From positions 62,001-126,000 of the forward strand of contig JAZBPX010000066.1 in assembly GCA_036351775.1 (NCBI GenBank): DNA of 64,000 bases, given 5' to 3'. Positions 9,090-17,028 of the stretch are shown piece after piece; position 1 is the first letter of the stretch, and every line of letters starts with the position of its first letter. Source of the stretch: Pacificimonas sp036351775 (GTDB lineage Bacteria; Pseudomonadota; Alphaproteobacteria; Sphingomonadales; Sphingomonadaceae). Made by a program: the position numbers and the translations under genes. The notes under the pieces are model-generated. The model did no database searches and was not told the origin of the DNA. It was given only the letters and a program-made list of their open reading frames with translations.

Positions 9090-9890
9090 TCAACGCCGCG
9101 ACGCGCCCGCCAGCACCTTGTGCAGTTTCGAATGGAGGTGCCCGTTCGCGGCGACGATGTCGCCGTCCATCACGCGCTTGTCGGTGCCGCGCAGGTCGGT
9201 GACGAAACCGCCCGCCTCCCGCACGATCAGCACACCGGCGGCGACGTCCCAGTGGCTGAGGTCCGCCTCCCAATAGCCGTCGTACCGCCCGGCCGCGACA
9301 TAGGCGAGGTCGAGCGCCGCCGACCCGAACCGCCGGATGCCCGCGACCTGCGGCGCCACGGCGGCGAGCTGTTTCTCGAACGTCTCGAAATCGCCGTGGC
9401 CGCGATAAGGTACGCCTGTCGCAATCAGCGAATCGGCAAGCTCGCGCCGCGCCGATACGCGTAGGCGCTGGTTATGGAGGAACGCGCCCTTGCCCTTCTC
9501 GGCCCAGAAAAACTCGTCGGTCAGCGGCTGGTAAACGCACGCCGCGCGCACCTCGCCGTGAATCTCGGCGGCAATCGAGATGGAGAAATGCGGGATCGAA
9601 TGAAGAAAGTTCGTCGTCCCGTCCAAGGGGTCGATGATCCAGCGCTCGTTGCCCGTGCGCCCCTCGATATCCTCGCCCTCTTCGAGAACGAAGCCCCAGT
9701 CGGGCCGCGATTGCTGCAGCACTTCGACGATGGTTTCCTCCGCCTCGCGGTCGGCGCGGGAGACATAGTCCGCCGGGCCCTTGCGGCTGACCTGCAGCTG
9801 CGTGACTTCGCCGAAGTCGCGGCGCAGGCGCGGGGCGGCCTTCCTGACCGCCTTGTCCATGACGGTGATGAGTGCGGGGCGTGCGGGCAA
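9090..9890 (-). CDS. suhB: Inositol monophosphatase family protein
   Basis: Mg-dependent phosphatase of the inositol-1-monophosphatase (SuhB) family, 266 residues from TTG at 9890. The metal-binding residues are visible: E70-E71 (LEEGEDI), DPLDGTT at 87-93 and WDVAAG near the C-terminus. The TTG start is preferred over the ATG at 9860 because relatives begin with an ALITVM segment, which the TTG start retains. It follows the small secreted protein gene by 4 bases and efp further upstream, so these three genes probably form an operon. SuhB homologues also affect rRNA processing in other bacteria. Confidence 0.9.
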   Translation of the reverse strand: MPARPALITVMDKAVRKAAPRLRRDFGEVTQLQVSRKGPADYVSRADREAEETIVEVLQQSRPDWGFVLEEGEDIEGRTGNERWIIDPLDGTTNFLHSIPHFSISIAAEIHGEVRAACVYQPLTDEFFWAEKGKGAFLHNQRLRVSARRELADSLIATGVPYRGHGDFETFEKQLAAVAPQVAGIRRFGSAALDLAYVAAGRYDGYWEADLSHWDVAAGVLIVREAGGFVTDLRGTDKRVMDGDIVAANGHLHSKLHKVLAGASRR

Positions 9891-9894
9891 GGTG

Positions 9895-10236
9895 TTACTG
9901 CTGCGGCGCTTGCGGGCGGTAGCCGCAGACGAACAGGATCGCGTTCCGGACGTGATTGTCGTCATCGAGCGAGAGCTGGTCGTTCGCCTCGATAAAGGCC
10001 GTCGCCTTCTCGCTGATCTCCTTGAACGGCGCGGAATAGATGCACAGGAAAATGCGGTTCTTCACCTCCTGCGGCACATTGGCGGTGGCAGGAGCCTGGA
10101 GGAGGCCATTGGCCAGCGCAAAGTGGCGCGCGGCGGCCTGCGCCTGCTCGGGAGTCGGCGGCGCGGCATCCTGCGCGGCGGCGGGGGCCGCCAGCAGCGC
10201 GGCGGCGGAAAGAAACGCGGGTACTAGAAGTTTCAT
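9895..10236 (-). CDS. Small secreted hypothetical protein
   Basis: A 113-residue protein with a Sec signal peptide cleaved after PAAAQ (about residue 22). The mature part starts with a Pro/Ala/Gln-rich linker. It then has a domain with two Cys, in FLCIYS and FVCGY, which could form a periplasmic disulfide. No family is recognised. It lies 3 bases after efp and 4 before suhB, which indicates an operon. Confidence 0.75.
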   Translation of the reverse strand: MKLLVPAFLSAAALLAAPAAAQDAAPPTPEQAQAAARHFALANGLLQAPATANVPQEVKNRIFLCIYSAPFKEISEKATAFIEANDQLSLDDDNHVRNAILFVCGYRPQAPQQ

Positions 10237-10239
10237 CGG

Positions 10240-10803
10240 TCAGTCGGCCCTTCGGACATATTCCTGGCTGTAGACATCGACGACGACGCGCGTCCCGGCG
10301 GCAATATGCGGCGGGACCATGATGCGGACACCGTTGTCGAGCACTGCCGGCTTGTACGAGCTGGAGGCGGTCTGCCCCTTCACCACGGCGTCGGCCTCGA
10401 CGATTTCGGCCTCCACCTGCTCCGGCAACTGCACGGAGATGGGCTTCTCCTCATAGAGTTCAAGCATGACCTGCATCCCGTCCTGCAGGAACGCCGCCGC
10501 ATCGCCGAGAAGGTCGCTGGGCAGCGTGACCTGCTCGAAGGTTTCGGTGTCCATGAAGGTCAGGAAGTCGTCCTCGGCATAAAGATACTGGAAATCCTTG
10601 GTATCCAGCCGCACCTTCTCGACCGTCTCGGAGGAGCGGAACCGGTTGTTCGATTTCCGCCCGTCGATCAGGTTCTTCATCTCGACCTGCATATAGGCGC
10701 CGCCCTTGCCGGGCTGCGTGTGCTGGATCTTGACGGCGCGCCACAGGCCGCCCTCATATTCGATGATGTTGCCCGGACGAATGTCCACGCCGGAAATCTT
10801 CAT
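10240..10803 (-). CDS. efp: Elongation factor P
   Basis: Ribosome-binding factor that relieves stalling at polyproline stretches. It has 187 residues in three beta-barrel domains. The domain I tip loop HTQPGKGGAY presents K33, the residue that is post-translationally modified in some bacteria. The C-terminal signature is GVRIMVPPHIAAGTRVVVD. No epmA/epmB modification gene is near it. The 5' flank is a repeat-rich gap of 465 bases. Confidence 0.97.
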   Translation of the reverse strand: MKISGVDIRPGNIIEYEGGLWRAVKIQHTQPGKGGAYMQVEMKNLIDGRKSNNRFRSSETVEKVRLDTKDFQYLYAEDDFLTFMDTETFEQVTLPSDLLGDAAAFLQDGMQVMLELYEEKPISVQLPEQVEAEIVEADAVVKGQTASSSYKPAVLDNGVRIMVPPHIAAGTRVVVDVYSQEYVRRAD

Positions 10804-10935
10804 GGGACCACCAATGTCAAAGAGAGTTCGGGTATCGGCGGTGCGCTTAGCGACCGGCAGCTAACCTGCCAAGAAGTCGTCTTCCGCAATGCCCGCCTGC
10901 TTCAGCGGCGCGCTCCACGGGACTTTCGCCAAATT

Positions 10936-11272
10936 AGTCATTCCCGCGAAGCCGGGAATCCATGCTGGATAGGTCGAGCCCGGTGCCGCGCGCGACCTTA
11001 AGCAAACTAGTCATTCCCGCGAAGGCGGGAATCCACGCTGAATAGGTCGCATCCGGGCCCACCGTCACAGCATGGATCCCTGCCTCCGCAGGGATGACTA
11101 GAATTTTACGCGGCCCGCCTGCTTCAGAAATCCCCCGCACACGGCCTTTGCCGACTTAAGACCGAACTTTCTCCAAATTAGTCATTCCCGTGAAAGCGGG
11201 AATCCATGCTGGATAGGTCGCGCCCGGTGCGTCCGTCACAGCGTGGATCCCTGCCTGCGCAGGGATGACTAG
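10936..11272. repeat. Cluster of palindromic intergenic repeats (one half and two full units)
   Basis: A half unit lies at 10936-10977 and full units lie at 11009-11101 and 11178-11272. Each full unit has outer arms of the type tagtcattcccgcgaaggcg and its degenerate inverse cctgcctccgcagggatgac, with ggataggtcg in the spacer. The last unit touches the stop codon of the HicB-like gene. The rest of 10804-11268 contains nothing else that I can identify. Confidence 0.85.
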
Positions 11273-11442
11273 TTTACAGTACCAGTCTGCTCATCGATCA
11301 GAACACCAGCCACGTCACGGGCAATTTCGATCGTTTCCTCAAGCGTTTCGGCCTGAGCGACGAGGCCCTGCACGTCTGGCGAAGTCGCCAGATAGACGCC
11401 CTCGGGAAGGCGCTCGATGCGCAGGTTTACGATCCGCTCCAT
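11269..11442 (-). CDS. Solo HicB-like (DUF1902-type) antitoxin, C-terminus ended by a repeat
   Basis: A 57-residue protein beginning MERIVNLRIERLPEGVYLAT, with SPDVQGLVAQAETLEETIEI following. This is the partial RNase-H-like fold of HicB/DUF1902 antitoxins. No hicA toxin gene and no DNA-binding C-terminal domain are present. The TAG stop is the first triplet of a palindromic repeat unit, which suggests that insertion of the repeat truncated the gene. It starts 9 bases after thiE and could be cotranscribed. It could be an orphan regulator or a remnant. Confidence 0.7.
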   Translation of the reverse strand: MERIVNLRIERLPEGVYLATSPDVQGLVAQAETLEETIEIARDVAGVLIDEQTGTVN

Positions 11443-11451
11443 TCTTAAAGC

Positions 11452-12150
11452 CTAGTTACTGGTGGGCACGGCATCAAGGACAGGCGCAATTGCCGCCATC
11501 GCGGCGGCGGGGCCGTCCCGGTGGTTCCAGACCCCTCCCGACACCGCCAGGAAATCGGCCCCCGCTTCGACCAGCGGCTTCGCATTATCCGCGGTAATGC
11601 CGCCGATGGCGACGCAGGGGATTTCGCTGACCGTGGTCCACCAGCCGAGAAGCGAGGGGTCGGCGCGGTGCTCCGTCGCCTTGGTCGCCGTGTCGTAGAA
11701 CGCCCCGAACGCCACATAGTCCGCGCCCCTCTCGCCCGCTTCCATCGCCAGGTGGCGGCTGGCGTGGCAGGTGGCGCCGATCTGCGCGTCATGGCCCAGC
11801 AGCGCGCGCGCGTCGCGCAGGTCGCCGTCGCCCTGCCCCAGGTGCACGCCGTCAGCCTCCAGTTCTTTCGCCAGGTCCGCGCGGTCATTGACGATCAGCG
11901 CCACATCATAGGCGGCGAGAATTGACTTCAGAACGCCGCCAGCGCGCAGGATCTCCATATCGCTCGCGCCCTTCAGGCGAAGCTGGAACGCGGCCGCGGG
12001 CCCCGCGTCCAGCGCTGCCTTCAACACCTCCGGAAACCCCGGATCATAGGCAGGCGGGGAAATCAGGTAGAGCTGGCACGGCGGACGGCGATCGCGCCCC
12101 TCCTCGGGAAAGCGTTCGGCAAAGTTCGGATCGAGGTCAACGGTCGACAT
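11452..12150 (-). CDS. thiE: Thiamine phosphate synthase
   Basis: TIM-barrel enzyme that joins the hydroxymethylpyrimidine diphosphate and thiazole phosphate moieties of thiamine. It has 232 residues. The motifs are LIVNDRADLAKELEADGVHLGQ for pyrophosphate/metal binding, GATCHASRH, and VAIGGITADNAKPLVEAGAD near the C-terminus. The N-terminal extension of about 25 residues is typical of alphaproteobacterial forms. No TPP riboswitch is seen in the 48 bases upstream. Confidence 0.93.
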   Translation of the reverse strand: MSTVDLDPNFAERFPEEGRDRRPPCQLYLISPPAYDPGFPEVLKAALDAGPAAAFQLRLKGASDMEILRAGGVLKSILAAYDVALIVNDRADLAKELEADGVHLGQGDGDLRDARALLGHDAQIGATCHASRHLAMEAGERGADYVAFGAFYDTATKATEHRADPSLLGWWTTVSEIPCVAIGGITADNAKPLVEAGADFLAVSGGVWNHRDGPAAAMAAIAPVLDAVPTSN

Positions 12151-12198
12151 GGGCGCGCTTCCTAACCGCGCCCGGACGCCGTGCCTAGGGTTCGGACC

Positions 12199-12825
12199 CT
12201 AGGTCGAGGTGGCGGTGACGAAACAGACGTCGACCGATTTCTCGATGGTTTCGGCGCGCACGTCCATAAACCCGGCCCGGCCCACCGCCTCGGCAACCGC
12301 CTCCGCCCGCTGCAGCTGAAAGCCATGCTCATGACCTGGCCATTGCCGCATCTGCGCGGCCGGCTCAAAGCCCAGGACCAGCCGCCCACCGGGCCTTAGC
12401 ACACGCCTGAGCTCTGCCAGCATCGCCGCCTGATCGGGCCAGAAATAGATATTGTGCAGGCTGACCGCGGCGTCGACCGCATCCGCGGCGACGGGAATCG
12501 CCCCGCCATCCGACCGCTTGACGTGCGCCCGGCCCGCGTGGATCTCGTCGGCGAACCCCCGCTCAGCCCGCGCCACCATGTCGGCGGCCACATCCACGCC
12601 GGTGACGGAGCGCGCGCCCGCTTGCAGCGCCATGCGCAGGAGCGCCCCGCCGCCAAAGCCCAGCTCCAGCACGTCCCGCCCCTGAACCGGCTGAAGCCGC
12701 GCCAGCGCGAGGGCGTTGTCCGCCCGGCTCATCCGGTTCAGCCACGGCGCGATCAGCAGCCGCCCCAGCACCCCCGACGGCCGCGCGAACTGACGCGCGA
12801 GGAGGCGGTTCAGCGGTGACACCAT
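12199..12825 (-). CDS. Class I SAM-dependent methyltransferase
   Basis: A 208-residue Rossmann-fold methyltransferase. Motif I is VLELGFGGGALLRMAL (about residues 51-66), the acidic residue of motif II is in VTGVDVAADMV, and the post-motif is LRRVLRPGGRLVLGFEP. The substrate is not evident. It stands alone between thiE and a repeat region. Relatives include ubiquinone/menaquinone-type and small-molecule methyltransferases, so only the reaction class can be assigned. Confidence 0.85.
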   Translation of the reverse strand: MVSPLNRLLARQFARPSGVLGRLLIAPWLNRMSRADNALALARLQPVQGRDVLELGFGGGALLRMALQAGARSVTGVDVAADMVARAERGFADEIHAGRAHVKRSDGGAIPVAADAVDAAVSLHNIYFWPDQAAMLAELRRVLRPGGRLVLGFEPAAQMRQWPGHEHGFQLQRAEAVAEAVGRAGFMDVRAETIEKSVDVCFVTATST

Positions 12826-12871
12826 GTCGTGCGCCCTCCGTTTGCGGCCCCTCCACTGCCCGGCCCCTACA

Positions 12872-12983
12872 CGGCGTCATCCTGAACTCGTTTCAGGATC
12901 CAGTTTTCAGCGCGGCATCGCCGGACCGCGCCGTGGCGGACGCTCGTGCCGCTGGACCCTGAAACCAGTTCAGGGTGACGGCA
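12872..12983. repeat. Inverted palindromic repeat pair
   Basis: Arms gtcatcctgaactcgtttca and ctgaaaccagttcagggtga lie about 70 bases apart in the gap between the aldolase and methyltransferase genes. This is the same element class as at 8047, 34199 and 39101. Confidence 0.8.
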
Positions 12984-13065
12984 ATCGGGGACCTTCGTTC
13001 GGCACTGCCCGCGACGCCTCGGCCTTCGCCAGCACCTCCCTACGCCGCCCCTTTTCGCGCCCCCC

Positions 13066-13965
13066 TTACGCCGCCACCTTCCGCGTCGACGCCTCGTAAA
13101 TCTCGTCGATGGCCGCGCCGAGAACGCGGTCGAACTCCGCGTCCGACTGGCCCTTGCGCAGATCCTGCAGCAGCCCGCGGGAAAAGCTGGCGATCATGCC
13201 GTGGTTCTTCGCCAGCTCCCGGCACGCCTCCGCCTGTGAATAGCCGCCAGAAAGCGCCACGACGCGCGCGCAGTTCGGGTGCGCGATCAGCGGCGCGTAG
13301 AGGTCCGGCTGCACCGGGATCGACAGCTTCAGCATCACGCGCCGCCCATGCCCCTGCCCATCGAGCGCGCGCGCGAGCTCTCCCGCCAGAATGGCATCGG
13401 ATTCGGCCCGTGTCTCGGACTTGATGTTCACCTCCGGCTCCACGATCGGCATCAGGCCGCAGTCGAGAATGCGGTTCGCCTCGGCAAACTGCTGGTCGAC
13501 GATCGCCGCGATACCCTTCTCGTCGGCCGAATTGATGACCGAGCGCATCTTCGTCCCGAAGACGCCCAGCTTCGCGCCGCGCCTGCACAGATCCTCAAGC
13601 CCCGGATTGTCGTTCATCAGCTGAACGCCGTCGGCTTCGTCCGCCAGGCCCTTGTCAACCTTCAGGAACGGCACCACGCCGCGCTGCCACAGCCTGGTCG
13701 GCACCGGCGTCCCGTCCACTTCGCCGTCCATGGTTTTCTCAAAGAGGATCGCGCCGATCACCTTGCCATTGCCAAAGCTCGGCGCCGAGATGATCCGCGA
13801 GCGCATCTCGTGGATCATGGCAAACATTTCGTCGTCGCCCGACCATTCGCTGTCGTCCACGCCGTAACCGCGCAGCGCCTTGGGCGTCGACCCCCCCGAC
13901 TGGTCCAGCGCGGCGATAAAGCCGGCGCCGCCCACGATTCGCGCCATCATTTCCGGGTTATGCAT
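13066..13965 (-). CDS. Class I fructose-bisphosphate aldolase
   Basis: Glycolytic/gluconeogenic enzyme that cleaves fructose 1,6-bisphosphate by a Schiff-base mechanism. It has 299 residues. The N-terminal AALDQSGGSTPKALRGYG, the PIVEPEVNI segment and the VMLKLSIPVQPD segment with the probable Schiff-base Lys are characteristic. It lies 3 kb from the tkt-gap-pgk operon, on the opposite strand, so the lower-glycolysis genes are clustered. The start codon at 13965 has a GGAG-type ribosome site. Confidence 0.93.
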   Translation of the reverse strand: MHNPEMMARIVGGAGFIAALDQSGGSTPKALRGYGVDDSEWSGDDEMFAMIHEMRSRIISAPSFGNGKVIGAILFEKTMDGEVDGTPVPTRLWQRGVVPFLKVDKGLADEADGVQLMNDNPGLEDLCRRGAKLGVFGTKMRSVINSADEKGIAAIVDQQFAEANRILDCGLMPIVEPEVNIKSETRAESDAILAGELARALDGQGHGRRVMLKLSIPVQPDLYAPLIAHPNCARVVALSGGYSQAEACRELAKNHGMIASFSRGLLQDLRKGQSDAEFDRVLGAAIDEIYEASTRKVAA

Positions 13966-14055
13966 CCAACTCGCTCCTGAATCGTCTGGTGTCTGTAACG
14001 CTGTGCACCTCCCGTAACGGACTGCGCGGCGGCCAGCAACGCAAGGGAGAGCAGG

Positions 14056-14805
14056 ATGACGGTTTCACAGCAGCAGGAAGCCACAGACGAGGGATCGGCC
14101 ATCGACTTTTCCGACCTGAAGGCGGTCATCTTCAATGCGACCCTGAAACCGCCGGGCGAACCGTCCCACACCGATACGCTGCTCGACGTCGTCGCCGAAA
14201 TTTTCGAGCGGCAGCAGGTCGCCGTCACGCGCCACCGGCTGACCGAATACCGCCTGCCGCCCGGCGTCCAGCCCGACATGACCGAGCATGGCTGGGACCG
14301 CGACGACTGGCCGAAGCTGTCGCCAGACGTGTTCGCGGCCGATATCGTGATCCTTGGCACGCCCATCTGGCTCGGCGAGAAAAGCTCGGTCGCGCAGTCC
14401 TTCATCGAGAAACTCTACGCGCACAGCGGCGACACGAATGACAAGGGCCAGTACGCCTTTTACGGCAAGGTCGGCGGGTGCGTCGTCACCGGCAACGAGG
14501 ACGGCCTGAAGCACGTTGCCCGGGGTGTCCTCTACGCCATGCAGCATGTCGGCTTCACCATCCCGCCGCAGGCCGATAGCGGCTGGCTGGGGGAGGCCGG
14601 ACCCGGCCCCAGCTACGGCGATGAACAGGACGAAGGCGGCCGCGCGGGTTTCGACAATGAATTCACGCAGAAAAACACCGTGTTCATGGCGTTCAACCTC
14701 CTCCACGCTGCCAGGATGCTGAAGGATGCGGGCGGCTATCCGGCGGTCGGCAATGTCAGCACCGCTTGGGAAGACGGGCGCAAACCCGGCTGGCCGTATA
14801 GCTGA
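14056..14805 (+). CDS. NAD(P)H-dependent FMN reductase/flavodoxin-like protein
   Basis: A 249-residue protein with a flavodoxin fold. The N-terminal strand and phosphate loop AVIFNATLKPPGEPSHT bind FMN, and the central motif is DIVILGTPIWLGEKSSVAQSF. The later GGCVVTGNEDG segment is also typical of iron-sulfur flavoprotein/NADPH-dependent FMN reductases. AGGGAGAGCAGG precedes the ATG. It is divergent from the aldolase gene and stands alone. Physiological substrate is unknown. Confidence 0.85.
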   Translation: MTVSQQQEATDEGSAIDFSDLKAVIFNATLKPPGEPSHTDTLLDVVAEIFERQQVAVTRHRLTEYRLPPGVQPDMTEHGWDRDDWPKLSPDVFAADIVILGTPIWLGEKSSVAQSFIEKLYAHSGDTNDKGQYAFYGKVGGCVVTGNEDGLKHVARGVLYAMQHVGFTIPPQADSGWLGEAGPGPSYGDEQDEGGRAGFDNEFTQKNTVFMAFNLLHAARMLKDAGGYPAVGNVSTAWEDGRKPGWPYS

Positions 14806-14867
14806 GGCAATGCGCAGCGGCCCAGCGCGTCTTTTGGTCTTCTGCGCCCGGCGCCGGCGACCGGCGT

Positions 14868-15137
14868 TCAGGGCAGCCAGACACGCTCGAACCGGTGCCA
14901 GTCGGGCGGCTCGGTACCGGCCGACGGGTCCGTCCCGGTGCGCAGGCTGGTTCGAACCGGCAGCCTATCGTTATGTTCCAGCCGTTCGCGCGCGGACCGG
15001 CGCAGCAGCCGCGCCTCCTCCTCAGTCAGGAACAGATCGAGCGCTTCCTTCGCCAGCGAAGACTTCGTCCGCCGCGTGGCATCCGCAAGCCGGTCCAGCC
15101 GCGCCTGCATCTCCCCGTCCAGCCGCACACCCAGCAT
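14868..15137 (-). CDS. Ribbon-helix-helix (CopG-like) DNA-binding protein
   Basis: An 89-residue protein. The RHH domain occupies the N-terminus: the strand MLGVRLDGEMQARLDRLAD followed by TKSSLAKEALDLFLTE. The C-terminal 35 residues are polar. ATG at 15137 has a GGGGAG ribosome site at proper spacing. No toxin gene is adjacent on either side. Three 7-base repeats with a 9-base period lie just upstream (15150-15174) and look like its own operator. It may be a solo antitoxin or an autoregulated transcription factor. Confidence 0.75.
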   Translation of the reverse strand: MLGVRLDGEMQARLDRLADATRRTKSSLAKEALDLFLTEEEARLLRRSARERLEHNDRLPVRTSLRTGTDPSAGTEPPDWHRFERVWLP

Positions 15138-15149
15138 CGCCCGCTCCCC

Positions 15150-15174
15150 GTTCAACATGTTCAACCTGTTAAAC
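15150..15174. promoter_or_regulatory. Putative RHH operator: three heptamers with a 9-base period
   Basis: GTTCAAC, GTTCAAC and GTTAAAC at 15150, 15159 and 15168, separated by two bases each. The heptamer is nearly palindromic (GTTnAAC). The array lies 12 bases upstream of the RHH start codon, as expected for an autoregulatory site. Confidence 0.6.
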
Positions 15175-15280
15175 ACCCGTCTCGCCGCAGGATGGTAAAC
15201 ATCATGTTAAGGATGAGGCGCCGTCGTTCCGACGGACGCCAAATGCGGCCCACGGCACTCGATACGCGCCGCCTGGACCT

Positions 15281-15905
15281 TTAGTCATCCCAGCGACACC
15301 TGCACCCGCGAAGGCGGGTGGCTGGGATCCACGCTGCGACAGCCGCGTCAGGGTCAACCAACACAGCATGGATTCCAGCCTCCGCTGGAATGACTAGTCT
15401 AGTGTCAACAGCACCGCGCCCAAGACAGCCTGGCACCCCCCTCTTTGTCATCCCAGCGAAGGCTGGGACCCACGCCGTGACAGCCGCAACAGGGTCAACC
15501 AACCCAGCATGGATTCCAGCCTCCGCTGGAATGACTATTTTCGTTGGCAGGCATCAATGATGCGAGAGACCGCCAAACGGCGAGGCGGCAAGACGGCAAG
15601 GCGGAGCTGACCATAGCGAACCGATCCCCGCTCTTTGTCATCCCAGCGGAGGCTGGTATCCACGCTGTGACAGCCGCACCCGGCGCAGCCAATCCAGCAT
15701 GGACTCCAGCCTTCGCTGGAATGACTATCCAATGATGCCTGGGACCACCCAGCCGCTCCGCAGCGCTCCCACAAATCGGGCGTAGGCCCGTCGCCCTCTC
15801 CCCCCTCTTAGTCATCCCAGCGGAGGCTGGGATCCACGCTGTGACAGCCGCACCCAGCGCAGCCGATCCAGTATGGCTTCCAGCCTCCGCTGGAATGACT
15901 ATCCA
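15281..15905. repeat. Array of four palindromic repeat units
   Basis: Units lie at about 15281-15398, 15447-15537, 15637-15727 and 15811-15902. Each has a left arm gtcatcccagcgaaggctgg, a spacer with tgacagccgc and a right arm cagcctccgctggaatgact. Unit 1 has an extra nested palindrome in its left arm. Units 3 and 4 also share a short flank after the right arm (atccaatgatg), so part of the array arose by tandem duplication. Apart from these units and the 6S RNA, 15177-15987 holds nothing I can identify. Confidence 0.88.
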
Positions 15906-15987
15906 ATGATGGCCGGAACGGTCGCTCGGGCACCCAGCCGCTCACCGTGGACCGCGACAGACCAGCACACTGAAAGATTGGGGGGGG

Positions 15988-16161
15988 AAAGGGTGACGGA
16001 ACCGCCTCGGCCGTTTGCCGGAATATCCTCTGACGCCCAAACGTCAGGTGGGCGCCGTGTACGTCGGGGCAAGGCCCCGGGCAGGGACAGCTCCCTAGGA
16101 TGTTAATATCGCCTCAGGGATGTTCGCTGTGCTCGTACCAGGCAGTATCCGTCACATCCCT
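15988..16161 (-). ncRNA. ssrS: 6S RNA
   Basis: RNA that mimics an open promoter and sequesters the housekeeping RNA polymerase. On the minus strand it begins just after the zapA stop with AGGGAUGUGACGG and ends with CCGUCACCCUU, which forms the closing stem. ACUGCC/GGCGGU continues that stem. The conserved 5' side of the central bubble, CCCUGAGGCGAUAUU (16105-16119), closely matches the same segment of E. coli 6S RNA. A small hairpin CUGACG/CGUCAG (16030-16047) occupies the 3' side of the bubble, as in other 6S RNAs. The position behind zapA is a conserved location, and the length of about 174 nt fits. The exact ends are inferred from pairing. Confidence 0.88.
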
Positions 16162-16163
16162 AC

Positions 16164-16535
16164 CTAAGCAGCGGGCGCGCCGGTCTCAAGGGATGCGGCA
16201 AGGGTTTCGACGCGCGCGATCGCGAGTTCGACCGCTTCGGCGGCGCGCGCCTCCGCTTCACGGGTTGCCTCTGGCGCGGCGGGCGGCGCGGCAGGCTCGC
16301 CGGCGTCCTGATCCATACCGCCATCACGCGCCGTCGACCCGCGAATCAGGTCGTCGGCAATCATAATCGCTGACATCAGCAGCAGCCGCACCTCCGGGAT
16401 ATGGCCGAGCTGGTCCGTCAGGCTGGTCGCCTTCTCGTTGACGGCCGCCGCGAGGTTTTCGATCAGGGGTTCTTCGCCGTCCTTGCACGCGAGCGGATAG
16501 ATGCGGCCCCCGACCTCGACCCGCACTTCGGCCAT
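16164..16535 (-). CDS. zapA: Cell division protein ZapA
   Basis: A 123-residue FtsZ-ring-associated protein that promotes FtsZ bundling. The N-terminal domain (VRVEVGGRIYPLACKDGEEP) and the helix with LLLMSAIMIADDL are typical. The C-terminal coiled-coil part is rich in Ala/Glu and has a Pro/Ala-rich linker near residues 75-95. Its ATG shares bases with the TGA of an 8-codon mini-ORF produced by a 26-base duplication. The 6S RNA gene follows within 3 bases of the stop. Confidence 0.9.
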   Translation of the reverse strand: MAEVRVEVGGRIYPLACKDGEEPLIENLAAAVNEKATSLTDQLGHIPEVRLLLMSAIMIADDLIRGSTARDGGMDQDAGEPAAPPAAPEATREAEARAAEAVELAIARVETLAASLETGAPAA

Positions 16536-16577
16536 CAGGCGCGCTCCGCCGCGGCCGCCATCAGGCGCGCTCCGCCG
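16531..16577. repeat. 21-base direct repeat at the coiled-coil/zapA junction
   Basis: Copies at 16531-16551 and 16557-16577 are identical and offset by 26 bases. Each copy contains a TGATG junction. The upstream junction now joins the coiled-coil stop to an 8-codon mini-ORF (MAAAAERA), and the downstream junction joins that mini-ORF to zapA. Confidence 0.85.
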
Positions 16578-16785
16578 ATGCGATCAGCGTGTCGAGGTCG
16601 GCCAGCGCCCCCTCGGTTTCCCTGATCAGCCGGTTGTGGCGCAGCGTGACGAGTTCAGCTTCCGCGCTCTTCCGCTCCAGCGCCGCTTCCGCTGCCCCGC
16701 CCCTGTTTTTCGCTGCCCTTTCAAGCCTCGCCAGTGCGGCGTCCAGCCGTTCCAGCGAAGCGTCGAGGGGCGTTGCGTCGGACAT
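16561..16785 (-). CDS. Small coiled-coil protein upstream of zapA
   Basis: A 74-residue, wholly helical protein with heptad-like LERLDAALARLERAAK and DLDTLIASAERA, which predicts a coiled coil. ATG at 16785 is chosen; the in-frame sequence upstream is not coil-like. Relatives often sit immediately before zapA in Alphaproteobacteria, and a ZapB-like role in division has been suggested by analogy only. It is coupled to zapA through a duplicated TGATG junction. Confidence 0.75.
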   Translation of the reverse strand: MSDATPLDASLERLDAALARLERAAKNRGGAAEAALERKSAEAELVTLRHNRLIRETEGALADLDTLIASAERA

Positions 16786-17028
16786 GAAAGCCTTTGCATG
16801 GAAACAAGTTAAACGCGGTTGGTAAGACGCCGTCTCATGATTCGTCAATGCCGGATGTCAAAAGCCGCTTTCCACCCTCCGCTTCGACTTCTCCTTCCGC
16901 TGGTTGCGAGTCTTCCGAAAGCCGAGTAGCGGGCAGCGGACATCTTCGCGCCGGGATGGCCTGCGGTATTTTCACCCTCGCCCGCCCTCTCCATTTCGGC
17001 CACCGACACAGGGGTGACGCCAGACAGC

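Noticed and set aside
12151..12198. TPP riboswitch before thiE
   Set aside because: The gap of 48 bases is too short, and no conserved TPP-aptamer core is seen on the minus strand.
15281..15905. Possible CRISPR array
   Set aside because: The repeats are palindromic pairs of about 90-117 bases with irregular spacing, the spacers are conserved rather than unique, and no cas gene is present.
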